Shown piece by piece: positions 13,079 through 24,512 of a stretch of DNA of 64,000 bases; position 1 is the first letter of the stretch; every line of letters begins with the position of its first letter. The notes beneath the pieces were generated by a model, which searched no databases, had not been told where the DNA came from, and saw only the letters and a program-made list of their open reading frames with translations. The translations under genes were made by a program, and so were the position numbers. Source of the stretch: Sipunculus nudus (taxonomy: Eukaryota; Annelida; Sipuncula; Golfingiida; Sipunculidae); contig CM049321.1 of assembly GCA_026874595.1 (NCBI GenBank), positions 50,821,297 to 50,885,296 of the forward strand. The letters run 5' to 3'.

Positions 13079-13486
13079 TTATCATAAATCATGAACATCA
13101 CTAGAAAATATCCTTTCCAATTAGTGTCAACAAAGAGGTTCAAGGCTCCCCCTGCCGTAAAATACGGGTTTTATCGGACTTAAGCTTCTTTTACTACCAT
13201 AATGTCAGCACCTGCAAAGAAACAATGTCAAGCAATAATCGATTCCACACGTAACGACTCTGCATGAACAGCCTTGATAAAGCTGATTGAAATAATAAAT
13301 TAGATAATCTATACAGTTTTTTATGTTTGTATTAACTAAATATATAGCAAATTTTATAGACAGAATAGGCCAGTCTGCTTTCCATATAAACTATCAACTT
13401 TTTAAGACATGGTTTTTCAGAAAACAACCTAAAAAATGTGACCCTATACTTTGTTGTACTATCAAAATATTAATTATGTTTACACG

Positions 13487-13646
<160 letters not shown>

Positions 13647-14684
13647 GGAACAATAACATATTTTTTAATATCCGTGTAGGTTTGCAAAATTTTACGCCAA
13701 CCTACCCATATGAGTCACACCCCGGCCCCATACCCTTCTGTTCACGGACTGGCAGGACTATGGTCAGCCAAGGTGTCGCGGATGTATCTACATGAGCCTG
13801 CACTTGATTAACCCTTAAGGCTTCTCTCCTGTGAAATACAAATCCATTATGCGGACGAAATGACTTTTAATGTGGCCAATAAAAGAGGAAACATTGTTGT
13901 GGATATGACATTGTTAAAGTCAACTTTTTTATAATTTTTCGCCGAGGTCCGTCGTTATTTTTATTTTATTTATTATTGTACATTTATCAAGCGCTCATCC
14001 AGGGAACAGTTTACAAGAGTTAACAAAATAAAATTGTGATAATAAAAGGAACACCTGTAAAAATTAAATTTCTGCAAGTCTGAGATTAAAACGATTAAAA
14101 TATGATTAAATTGCAAAAAAAAAAAAATACATGATGATACCAGCGCAAACCATGTTCCGGTTATATGATAATTTCATGTCCCGACAATCCAACAAGTGTT
14201 TTTGAAACTCGTTAAAAAGTTTCTTTTTCTAGAAATCCTGCTCACAGGAAATACTGTCGCAAGGGAAGCTCAAATCAAGCGATAATGGGACCAGGCCATG
14301 AAGTGAACGGCCTTGGAAATTAGGTCAAGGTCAAACAATATTATCAGGTTAAAATCTCACCTGGCGCTTTTACTCTGACCAAAGATTATTTAAGTTAATC
14401 TGCCGCAAACATTGACGAATGGATTCAGTTTGAAATTAGCCATATGAGAGATCGGGTGTAAACACGGACAGAAAATTACAAAATAAATGTCACTGATTGT
14501 TTGGCAATCGGAAGACCTCCTAAAGTCCAAACCTTCTCCACGAAAACATCGACATATCAATAAACTCATTAACCCCTATTAGCCACCAATCCGAATGGAT
14601 GGGAGTCTAAATTTATTAAGAGATTTCATTATCTTGGATTATAATATCTTGTGTGTACAGTAAATTTGGTTGGTTTACTTTTTG

Positions 14685-14756
<72 letters not shown>
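14685..14756. repeat. (TA)n microsatellite
   Basis: TA run at the right end of duplication copy 2. It continues the frame of a spurious open frame upstream of the Penelope-like fragment. Confidence 0.95.
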
Positions 14757-14758
<2 letters not shown>

Positions 14759-14880
14759 ATTTTACTCTTGACAAAAAGAGTTCAAAATCAAACACATATG
14801 TAACTGAGTTTCTATTTGTTAATTTCTTTACCATTTGTTTTTGTTTCGATACTACTTCCGAATCTGCCTTTTCATTTAAT

Positions 14881-15303
14881 ATGTTAAAATCTCTGATAAT
14901 TAAAGTTGAAAGCCTACTTCAGAGAGTGCGATGGAAGGCTTTCCTTTTCGAAAACCCTGGTCAAACTTCAGCTAAACAAAACTATGGATTCAAAACCACA
15001 TATTCACCCTCTCATAGCGAACACCTCAGGGCATTTGAAAGTGATATCTATGAAATGGTCCGGAACATTGAATTCCAGCACTCACACAATGCATTCCAGA
15101 GACAAATAGCCAATGACATCAAGACAATTAGACGATCAGACAATCTCCTAGTACAGGAAGATAAGACCACCAACCTGTACAGTATGCCGAAAGAATACTA
15201 CGATAAACTTCTTACAGAAAACATCACTAAGACATACAAAAAAGCAGACAAAAATATCTGTAAAAATATCAATACAGAAGCCAATGAAATCGCCGGTTCC
15301 CTT
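14881..15303 (+). pseudogene. Penelope-like element ORF fragment (region before the RT core)
   Basis: The open frame here aligns with the minus-strand element at 53909-56788. Paired motifs are KVESLLQRVRWKAF against KVESVMKRISWRAF, FGLKT against GFKTT, NAFQRQIANDIK against NSFQRQLRRDIK, and NITKTYKK against NITTKYKK. It covers the segment upstream of the RT core and stops after NTEANEIAGSL (15303), just before the LKDHK block would begin. The frame is intact over about 140 codons, so this piece is less damaged than the longer copy. The upstream part of the open frame (14653-14880) is translated TA repeat and should be ignored. The preserved segment is upstream of the RT domain and the 3' part is missing. 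Family assignment depends on the RT and GIY-YIG motifs in the other copy. Confidence 0.65.
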
Positions 15304-16009
15304 CGCAAAAGAAACTCCTTTCCCAGTCCTAGGAGTTATTTTCATGTATTCGGACGGGAAAGGCCTTTGTTTATAGGCCACAGCTAAGTTTCACCGCAAT
15401 GTCTATTTCTTCTACGAGTTGTCTCACAACAGAACAATATTTTGGGAATGTAACCAGAACGTATCATTAGAGTGTCTAGCAAGAACATATCTTTTATATC
15501 TTGTATATATTGTAAATAGTAATTTTGTTATTGTAAATATTGGTGAGTATTTGATGGTCGTTCTTGTGTTTATACATGTTATGTTATCGAACCCGGACAC
15601 ATATCTAGTAACACGGGGCCTCATCACATCGTCCGGTTTTCGGACATGATGGTTGTACTACACTTTGTGTCTGTTTATGGTAGCTTACCACGGTGTTATC
15701 CCTCAAACTGCTCTTATGATGTCTTCAGCATTAATAGCAATACAAGTCTGTCTCTTTCCAAGTGATTAACGTCTTGCGAAATTGCATCTCATTCTGTAAC
15801 ATTGTTGTGTATATCCCCCCCCCCCCAACGTATTCAGAACAAAGATAGTCATTATTAATATCTTTCGTTGAATCGGCTTTAATATAATCCCTTTTCGACT
15901 TCATGGACCAGTAGGTTCATAAACGGTTACTTCCATCACAGAGGCATTATAATGACCTTTCCTGGCAGGAATTAACTAGGGTTTATTAATATATCCACAT
16001 AGTTAGAAA
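15304..16009. other. No gene seen
   Basis: Sequence after the truncation point is not recognisable as Penelope-like. Two short open frames overlap on opposite strands at 15419-15649, and neither looks like a known protein. A run of 11 C lies near 15817. Confidence 0.4.
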
Positions 16010-16346
16010 GAATGTACACCCTCAACGTTCCATATCGGTTTGTGACTACGTGACAGGGCTTCCTATCATATAATTATTGTAGACTGGTGTCACCCAGGCC
16101 CAGTGTCTACCACACCTGCAGGTCCTGGGTGTGTAATCAAGCCCTTTGCTGGGTCATAACAACGATGGACCAAACTCGTGTTTGAGTGATACACGTCTAT
16201 GGGGCACAGTCTTCCCATAAAGCCTGCAGAGCGCTCACCCTGGGTGGGGGCCGACCCTGAAAAGCTCACGCCCCCAGGCTGAGACTTGACCTCACGACCT
16301 ACCGGCTTTGAGTCATGTGCTCTACCCCTGAGCCACTGAAGCCCTG
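16010..16346 (-). mobile_element. tRNA-derived SINE, family A, copy 3
   Basis: Shares GGTGTCACCCAGGCCCAGTG, TTGCTGGGTCATAACA, AAAGCCTGCAGAGCGCTCAC and ACCGGCTTTGAGTCATGTG with copies 2 and 4. On the minus strand the head reads TGGCTCAGGGGTAGAGC, a good polymerase III A box. The 3' end is truncated: the GGTGGAGGTAA block is missing. Confidence 0.7.
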
Positions 16347-16899
16347 AGCTCAGTATACTTCATAATTGATCAATATAAACTTTTACTGCCATAAAATATG
16401 AAATATGCATTATCATTATTTAACACTTTACGTTATACTCTTTATTCAGATATATATTACATGTAAACCCCTTCAATTTATACCTGTTATTATGGATACA
16501 TGCTACTTCATTATGTCATATTTAGCGTGATATTTAACGATATTAGAAAGTATTTAGTAACCATTACACTTGTACGAATTCTATCCTTTTCTCGAACAAT
16601 ACCTCCGACGATAAAAATAATGTATGTTTTGTATGTGTTTGTGTATGTGTTGGAGGTGCACTCCCGATACACTTGCCAATTAAAATTAGTAAGCATAAGT
16701 CCACCAGTAATCGCAATAGGATTCTTAACACGTGGTAGGGTAGGATGGGCAACTCCTATCTTACTATATGTTATATGGCTACTGTTGCTAGGTGTAAACA
16801 CTTAATTGGAAAATATTATTAACAGGTCTACATAGCATTCTATTCTCTTTAGTGTGCATCTCAAACCCTTACAGGAAAACAATTAATAATGAGTTATCA

Positions 16900-17540
16900 G
16901 GGCCCGCTTGACAAGCGGTGCCCTATAGTGATCACCGTGTCAGTCCGTCCTTCCATACTTCCGTCCTTCCGTCGCAGACACTTTATCTCACGCGCGATAA
17001 TTCAATAACAACATACTTCAGTTTTACCCAAATCAGGGATTATTGGTACATACGAGGGCTCCAGACCTTTTGAATTAAAGAACTTTCGGAATTCCAATAC
17101 GGCCGCCACAGCACAACTGCTGATTTTTTTCCCGCGCGATAACTCAACAACAATATACTTCAGCTTTACCAAATTCGCAGGGATGATTGGTAGAAACAGG
17201 GTACCTGACATATTGAACTACACACCTGTCGAAATTCAAATATTGCCGATACAGCGCAATTGCTGATTTTCTCCCGTGCGATAACTCAACAAAAAACATA
17301 CTTCAGCTTTCCCAAATTCACACAGATGATTGGTACATATGAGGGCTCCAGACCTGTTAAATTATAGACTTGCCGGAATTTCAATATGGCCGCCTTAGCC
17401 CATTTTTTTTTTTCTCGCAATGACTCAATAGCGACATACTTCAACTATTGCGCACATTATTTCAGACATATCTTCTTTAATATTATTTGGACCAGAAGGA
17501 TTTTTTCCCCCTGCAAATGGATAAAAACCTCCTGCTGTTT
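16900..17540. repeat. ~142-bp tandem repeat with a leading palindrome
   Basis: A block starting CGCGCGATAATTCAA recurs at 16991, 17133, 17275 (CGTGCGATAACTCAAC) and, more diverged, 17414. Each unit contains CATACTTCAGYTTT, a GATKATTGGTA block, GGGCTCCAGACCT and CAATAYGGCCGCC. It is preceded by a perfect palindrome with seven-base arms (CCGCTTG-A-CAAGCGG, 16914-16928) and a GTCCTTCC-rich stretch. This resembles dispersed repeats common in mollusc genomes, which is recollection and not tested here. Confidence 0.8.
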
Positions 17541-18022
17541 GTCATTTTTTTTTCAACTTTAACCGAAACTTTTCACCCATATGTAAACTAGTCCACCACT
17601 ACCAAAAATGCGGGGCCCTGAGAACCATTGTCCGACCAAATCTAGTTGTTCTTATTATCCCAAGGGACTGAATGTTCTCTGTCTTGGTTTTGTGTGTATA
17701 TGTCGCACAGACATGTTGGTTTTGTATTTTCTTTCTCGGGGATGCGCGCACCAGTCGAAAGCTCCCCAGTGAAAGTTGTGATCTTTGCCTGGAAGGAAAT
17801 GTCCAAATCATAACGTTCCCAAAGATACAAAGGCTCAACAAAAGATCATTTCCGAAAGCAGGCATAATCATAATCCCCATACACACCCACCTGACCATGG
17901 CTGAGTGCTTCGGCACGTAATTACATAATGTCACCAACCGTTCCTTAACAGTACATATATGACGATTGCGACAGCACGAAAACAAGTGTAAATGTGTAAC
18001 TGAACATTTTCGTTATAAATTC

Positions 18023-18025
<3 letters not shown>
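17541..18025. other. No convincing gene; overlapping open frames
   Basis: A 128-codon minus frame (17599-17985), a second minus frame (17642-17830) and a plus frame overlap here. The composition is less AT-biased than around it, but I recognise no domain and frames overlap on both strands, so I do not call a gene. Confidence 0.3.

Positions 18026-18067
<42 letters not shown>
18026..18067. repeat. (TA)n microsatellite
   Basis: Pure TA run. Confidence 0.95.
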
Positions 18068-18069
<2 letters not shown>

Positions 18070-18179
18070 AACCATGCCGTTAGCATCATTCTAACAACTT
18101 TCACCTGATGATCGGGTCGCATCCCCTGAAACAGTCTGTCGTGAATTTACTGTATTGTTTTTTTCTTCAGTGTTATATA

Positions 18180-18183
18180 AATA

Positions 18184-18240
<57 letters not shown>
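18180..18240. repeat. (AT)n microsatellite
   Basis: Near-pure AT run about 115 bases after the previous one. Confidence 0.95.
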
Positions 18241-18241
<1 letters not shown>

Positions 18242-18929
18242 GATGAGAAGACTAAGGAAAGTCGAAAGCCGATCTTTCTTCATGTGTCGTCTGTATTTAC
18301 GAGATTTTACCAGCTAATCTGTTTGCGGAAAGTTTACCAAACCACTTGAAAATCATTAATTCTCATAAATTGACACTTCGTTTATGGAATGTTAATTCAC
18401 CCCCTATAAGCGCGAGCCTTCCAACACGTGATTGCTCTTATGGTGTCGTTCTCCAAGAATAAATGTGCCTGGCGGTATCGTTTTATCTTTTTGAATGCTC
18501 TCATCTGCCATGTTGACACGGCCTGTCGTTAGTACTGATGTCGATTTGGCGTGGAAATGAGCTATTCACTTGCAGATTTAGTAGTCTAGCTACCGTTTGT
18601 CTCAAAGAATCCCGGTTTACATCCAGAAACAGGTGTTACTTTGTTGGCATGAAAAAAGTCAGAAGCAAACATGGTCAGAAAAGGCACTTGGTTCAAGTAA
18701 AACACATTTACTGAAATCTATATGATTATTGATGGATGTCACACGAGACTGTTGTCACACATCTCCACCATGGCTGCTCCTCGGACACGCAAAGGTTTGG
18801 TCTTGAACTATCGGGAATGATGCAAAGTGTGTCCTAATATAATGTGTTCCCATATTTTCACCGAAATATTGATATAAATCACTTTAGTTTTTAAGGGCGA
18901 TTTTTGCGGCACCTAACGGGCCCTTTTTC

Positions 18930-19368
18930 TGGTCTAAATAAACCCACGATCTTCCAGTAGGGGGCCTTACCACTTGGCTACGCCAGATTCCCTCCCCCAC
19001 AGTCAGTGAACCGACTTTTCTGTGTATACCATTTCCATCTATGAACAACGAACCGGCATGGCTATTCATACATCTATATATAATATATATGCAGCACACC
19101 GTATTAGGCCATTATTTCTCCCTGCTGCATGCAAAGTCGCCGTGCCGACAAATGTAGTAGGTGGGACTATGACTTTGCTGGTTCCTATATAAGTGTGCAA
19201 ATACACAGAGGGGAAGGGAATCTGGCGTAGCCAAGTGGTAAGGCCACCGACCGGAAATCGGACTACCGTTGGTTCGATTCCCACCGTAAGTGAACCGACT
19301 TTTCTGTGTATACCATTTCCATCTATAAACAATGAACCAGCATGCCTATTCATTCATCTATATAATTA
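18930..19368 (+). mobile_element. Two-unit tRNA-like cassette element, locus 1
   Basis: Two units in tandem, about 284 bp apart, counted from GTGAACCGAC at 19006 and at 19290. Each unit has the tail GTGAACCGACTTTTCTGTGT, then an AACGAACCGGCATGGCTATT-like block, then AT-rich sequence. Between the units lies a 115-bp body (GCAGCACACC .. CTGCTGCATGCAAAGTCGC .. AAGTGTGCAAATACACAGAG) that is also found at 62299-62410. The second unit has a direct tRNA-like head (19221-19290). The first has the head in reverse (18935-18995): CCTTACCACTTGGCTACGCC is the complement of the direct head. Similar arrangement at 62160-62620 argues for one family. Confidence 0.75.
19221..19290 (+). other. tRNA-like head with polymerase III A and B boxes
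   Basis: The A box is TAGCCAAGTGG (19228-19238) and the B box is GGTTCGATTCC (19271-19281). Both fit the consensus and their spacing is that of a tRNA. The acceptor stem does not pair well, so this is a retroposon head and not a working tRNA gene. It is flanked by inverted arms (19201-19217 and 19295-19311). Confidence 0.7.

Positions 19369-19456
<88 letters not shown>
19369..19456. repeat. (AT)n microsatellite
   Basis: AT run with two ATGTAT interruptions, directly after the cassette element and directly before a second SINE type. Confidence 0.95.
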
Positions 19457-19458
<2 letters not shown>

Positions 19459-19459
<1 letters not shown>

Positions 19460-19705
19460 AGCGGATGGTTTAATGGCAAAGGTGCCGGACTGGTGATCGA
19501 GCGGTCATGGGTTCGGATCCTTTAGCCTCTCATTTCTAAGCTAAGACCTTTAAAAAAAAATCTCAGCCCAAAGCGCTCTTATTTCTACCCAGCATTACAA
19601 ATGGGTACAGGATTATGTGCAACTGAGTATGGTGGGTCCTGGCAGGGAAGTTAGATTGTTAAGTCTTCTCGGCTTCTTCTGGAATGGGAATAAAATACCT
19701 GCAAC
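19459..19705 (+). mobile_element. tRNA-derived SINE, family B
   Basis: Head at 19459-19525 with A box TGGTTTAATGG and B-box-like GGTTCGGATCC. The body contains CAGCCCAAAGCGCTCTTATT, ACAAATGGGTACAGG and GGGTCCTGGCAGGGAAGTTA, ending near ATAAAATACC. It is unrelated to the family A and cassette heads. A SINE with a conserved central domain fits, but I cannot assign a named superfamily. Confidence 0.6.
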
Positions 19706-20346
19706 TTTAACTTTCCGTGGAAATCCAATTATCGAACCATGTTTATATCTCCCGGTTTCTAGAAAGTAGCACTCGTTTACTGAAATCAGCAGTTAATTAC
19801 TTACTTATATATTATTTATATATCCATGAGCACCATTGTAACAGCGGATACCGGACAATCATGTACCCCCTTAGCCATATCTTGGTCACAAAATCAATTG
19901 TATTTGGAACTTTCTAAATCTGAGTCATCCTTTCTTTATTTTTTGTTTTGAATAACCTGGATTGATATTTAGACATTATCTTCCGCATGATAGTAGATCT
20001 TGGTGTAATCTCGCCCTTACCACTAATCCAAGGAATGCAAGGCTATTTTAAATCCCACCGTTAGGACCTCTTAGAGCTTTTTTAGGTTTTCAAACTCATT
20101 CTTAAAGTTCAAAACGGCATGTCCCCTTGCAGCGCAGCATGAAAAGGTAATTTGGATTTTTTTTTATATATATATTTTATCCAGTTTGGACCAGGTACAC
20201 GTCTTTTTCTGTATATTGTGAATGAAACGTTTAAATATTTAGATCCTGGTTTGCAAATAAATGAACATGACCTCTTGTCAGAGGTATTGTCAGGGAAAAT
20301 ACATTACCTCAGTCTGCCGATTAATTTACCTGTGTTTAAGGTAAAA

Positions 20347-20349
<3 letters not shown>

Positions 20350-20391
<42 letters not shown>

Positions 20392-20394
20392 TAT
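20350..20394. repeat. (AT)n microsatellite
   Basis: AT run directly upstream of the inverted cassette tails. Confidence 0.95.
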
Positions 20395-20400
20395 TATAGA

Positions 20401-20530
20401 AAGATGAATGAATAGCCATGCTGGTTCGTTGTACGAAGAAATGGACCTGAATACACAGAAAAGTCGGTTAACTGCTGTGAACCGACTTTTCTGTGTATTC
20501 ATGTTCCATTTCTATATATTTATATATTAT
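20401..20530. mobile_element. Cassette element tails, head-to-head palindrome
   Basis: A minus-strand copy of the cassette tail (20401-20469) faces a plus-strand copy (20480-20530). They meet in a perfect 22-bp inverted repeat (20448-20469 with 20480-20501) around a ten-base loop, AACTGCTGTG. The loop's CTGCTGT matches the first bases of the tRNA-like head at 62421. It looks like the same element with nearly the whole tRNA-like cassette removed. Confidence 0.8.
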
Positions 20531-23500
20531 GCAAAATATAAAAACCTTAAATTATAGCTTTAATTAAAAAGGCATCATTCTTTTGACGAAAATGGGATTA
20601 ACAATTCTCGGAAATGGATTGTCGGGCAACAAGTACAGAGAAAGAGAAGGAAGACAGTCTATGTGATCATGTGCATTCGCTGAATTATATTGTCGTTAAT
20701 AAAAAAATCATCAACACATCCTTTTTTATTATAACAATTTAATCCCTTATTTTGCTTTAGAGTGTAGAGCCCTAAAAGTTTGATGACACATCTTTAAGTT
20801 TCCATAGACCATTCTGCATCATACCACAAGATCGCCAAGTTTAATATTTCAACTTCTAAACATTGTTCTAGTCCGTTCCACCACCCCTGTCCACCTGACT
20901 TTTTTGGTTATCTCCACACAAGAGAAACTTGCCTAACAAAACTTGTACTAATGGCAGAAAGAGGAAAATTCGTAACTTCGGTACCCTACCTACCTACAAT
21001 ATAAATATTTTTTTTTCACTTTGCGGCCTCGTTGACATGTCTCAGATATATCCCTGGTTGCTGGCGTCCCTTACAAGTGGCCATTGTTCTTACTTGGATA
21101 TGGATATGAGTTAATTTGACGTAACAGTGAAATGCGTGCACGAGGGCAATACAGAGATCGGCAGCTCCTAATTGTTGGTCTGCTGAATATAGGTGTCATT
21201 TTTGGGCGTCACCTCTATTATGATGTTATTGTTTCTCCCTGTCATATAAATTTCATGATTTGGTGGCAAGATGTCGCTACAGAGTAGACTAGTTACTCAT
21301 AAAATGGTTTTAAATTGTTGACAGAAAAAATTGCATAACGTAGGTAAACAATTTAAGCTTAATGTTGACTTGCTTGCCGTCAAATATCATGGACCCGTAT
21401 TGCAGTTATTGAAAAGATGATGGAAAAGTTTCCAGTACTTTCTGAAGCAAAGTAAAAATATTTTGAGAGTCAAAGTATATTCTTACAATTTTAGATTCCA
21501 GTAACACCACTGCAAAATAAATAACGGTTGAAAGAGAACATTGGACATATATGAAATATGATAAAATGACCCCTCCAACATTGAGCCGTTACATTTTCAC
21601 AAATGAACAAAAGGAGGGAGCTTAAAGGGAGCTTAAAGCTCCTAGAGTCCCGCCACAATCAGATCTACCCTTCTCTCGGAAAATCATAATCTGAATCACG
21701 CTCCGTGGTCCTTTAACCATAGGGAATCATTTTGTTTATCGCCCATTACCGTCCTTATTCTGCATTTCAGGAATCCATTTACGAAGGGGCTGCTAAGAAC
21801 CTTATCAAAGGCTCCGTTGCCTAGGATATAACGGTGTCGTTTGTTGGACGTGTCCTCTTTTCCGGAGATTGAATTCTGCCATGTCAATGGTAATCCAAGC
21901 GCTCCACAAGCTGCGCATGTTTTCTGTGAATGAACCTTTGAATAGTCGGGTCCAAGTGTTGTGGGATGGTGGAAAGGTCATACTAAAAATTATTTTACGG
22001 ATTATAGATGTTCCATTTTGTTGCAAATGAAGGCCATGTTCTTTGTAATGTTGTAGTAGAACAATTTTCCTAAGAGTTCCTAAAGTTATCGAAAATGTAA
22101 AGAATTTTGTGTTGATAATATTCCCCTTGAAATAAAATAAGCAAATTTGTAAATTTTCTAGGAAAACTGGCAAATACCCACGAATCGTGGTACAAATGAA
22201 AAAAAGGAAAAGAAAAAAAAAATATGCTCTCTCGCACCATATTTATTTTTTTGTTCCAAGAGACTGAGAACAATAATATATTTTTATTGCCTAAAGGCTG
22301 CCAGATATTAGCGCCGAGTCGATGTAAAGCATGTTCAGTTCCTCCTTCACACACTACGTTAAAAGTGCAGCGAAAAAAATCAGCATCCAGTTCACTTAAC
22401 TGTGCATTCATTAAACAAGCCCGATATATGATATTATTGTTCACATATTGTTGGATTTTACGTCCGATTAATATGACAACCGCCAAGAAAATCGTTTCGA
22501 TAACATAAATGCGCTGTTAAAACGCTGGCTGCTTTATTTTAATCTCGCTTGTCATTGTCTCCATATATATACATTCCTTTATGTTGGACGTTTACAGATC
22601 TTCCATGGCCGCAGTTTGGTCCCATCACATTTAGCCCCTACTGTCAGTACGTTGTAAAGCCCTTTTGTCGTCATTATTAGGGGTGTATTTATAATTCACC
22701 TGTGCCGCACAGAGTTCCGAAACAGGGCATGTCAAATCGAACGGAGGTCAAGTCCATTGCGTAAAATGTCCTCAGGGCTATAATTTTTTTAACTGCCTAG
22801 TTTGAGTGCGGATACTCGTAGCTCTTTTTTTTCTCTATGGTTCCAATTTACACAAAGCAGTCAAGCCAGCATGGCGGACGCAGAGACAAAAACTCCAAGT
22901 AAAACCAGCTTCATTATCAGTAACTGCTGCATGAATATTTGAAAGTCAACCGTTAATGAAATATTTATTATTTTTTTTCTCAACAGAATAACACCAACGT
23001 CTTCAGTTAATTACAAACCGACGTTTGGGTGGCAGGCTGCATCTAGTACACTCGTGGATGCTTGCTTCATCTCAAATTACATTGATAACTGCTGAACCCT
23101 TCATACTAACTGAAAACACAATGCGAGTTCTGAATGGGATAATCCCTACCGCTCAATTGTGCAAACAAGCGGTCAGCTACAAAGAGCCTGTCAGTGCAAA
23201 ACTACCTGCCTGGAAGACCCTAAGACACTGCCATAGGCTCCTGATGAATAACCAAGACAAGGTCACGCAGTATCTATTTTAACGCTATCAACGACAGTTA
23301 GACCTGTGTCATTAAGCAGCATAATTTAAACACACATCTGTCTATTAGCATTTACAGTAAGTTGTAACATCAAATCCTACATCCGTTGACCAAGTGTTCT
23401 AAGTTGATACCCGCTCGAGGCCGATGCGTCGCCCTGCGGTGGAAAGAAGAGTAACAGCACTGGATTGTGTTTCAGTTTACACGAACCTAGCTGTACATTG

Positions 23501-24465
23501 CGCTAAATAAAAAACGTGATAAACTTGTTTGTTGGCTGTCTGCACGAATGCAACCATACTGGAACGACATCGCACACACAAATGAATTAGAGTTTTTTTT
23601 TTTTTTTAAATGGGACCCATCATCGTCTGTCAAGTCTAAATGCTATTATCGCATCGTTCTGTTTTCTTTCCTTATTCAAATTTCTTAATCGCTCGGTATT
23701 CAGAGATTATTTTGTAATATTTTAGTGAAATATTATTTATTTTGTATGTAACATACAAATACGCTGAATAATTCTGACGGAACAATGGAAAAAAAATAAT
23801 AATTAACGGTTTCATGGGTAAACTGAACCGGCAGATGGCGTTTGTGTAATTCAAGCAACAAAGATTGACAGATCGGCACGTGAAGGTGCTTAGAATGCGC
23901 CCCCTTTAATATATAATTATATTCATCAATGTAACGAATAAATACCGATCATACGCGTTAACATATGTGGACAATGTGAAAGCTACAATACATCAATCTT
24001 CTTTATTTTCAGATGGTCGCGTATTTCCATCTGCAATACATTATTGTAATTAAACATTACAAACGTGGGTGCAGATGTTGTAATAACTGTTCCAATATTG
24101 ATTGTAATTAACTGGTTTACAAAAAATGGTTAGGGGGTGACCAACTGGCTGTAGTAATGAGTGTATGTATTCTATGCAAATACTGATCGAATAATATTTT
24201 GTTTATATTTATATACTGGCCAACTAGATACTAAGATTCGCTTTGCACATTAAAATTCCTCAAATGAAAAATACAATATTTTATTGAAGATAACCAATGA
24301 ATTCACATATCTCCCTTAAAATGTTCTACAAGAAATGCCATATCTTATTCCAAGGCACTGCTTGGAATGATTGGATCAAATATCAATACTAACTTTTCTT
24401 GATCAATTGATCTGCATAGACAGGACAAAAATGCAATAGTAAAACAAAAAAAAAAAAAGCATAGT
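20531..24465. other. Largely featureless; weak exon candidate inside
   Basis: I find no repeat family or clear gene. Open frames at 21805-22173, 22070-22486 and 23025-23282 overlap frames on the other strand or lack any recognisable domain. The segment 22580-22930 is noticeably less AT-rich and contains a good start context (see 22871). Confidence 0.35.
22871..22919 (+). CDS. Possible first coding exon (very tentative)
   Basis: ATG in a strong context (GCCAGCATGGCGG) opens a frame reading MADAETKTPSKTSFIIS. The frame closes at 22942 unless spliced. A GTAACT at 22920 could be a splice donor, and GTAAAA at 22899 is a second option. The local base composition is less AT-rich than its surroundings, which would fit a promoter and 5' exon. 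I do not recognise the product and see no matching acceptor exon. Chance is a fair alternative. Confidence 0.15.
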
Positions 24466-24471
24466 AATAGA

Positions 24472-24512
24472 CTGCTGAGCTGAAGGTCCCCGGTTCAAAC
24501 CCCGCCGATGTC
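24472..24512 (+). other. tRNA-like T-arm remnant
   Basis: AGGTCCCCGGTTCAAACCCC contains a good B box (24492-24502) within a T-arm-like stem. No A box is recognisable upstream, where there is a poly(A) run. Probably the head of a truncated SINE. Confidence 0.35.

Noticed and set aside
18884-19353. Two minus-strand frames sharing an identical 25-residue start
   Set aside because: They are translations of the cassette element tail, repeated about 284 bp apart.
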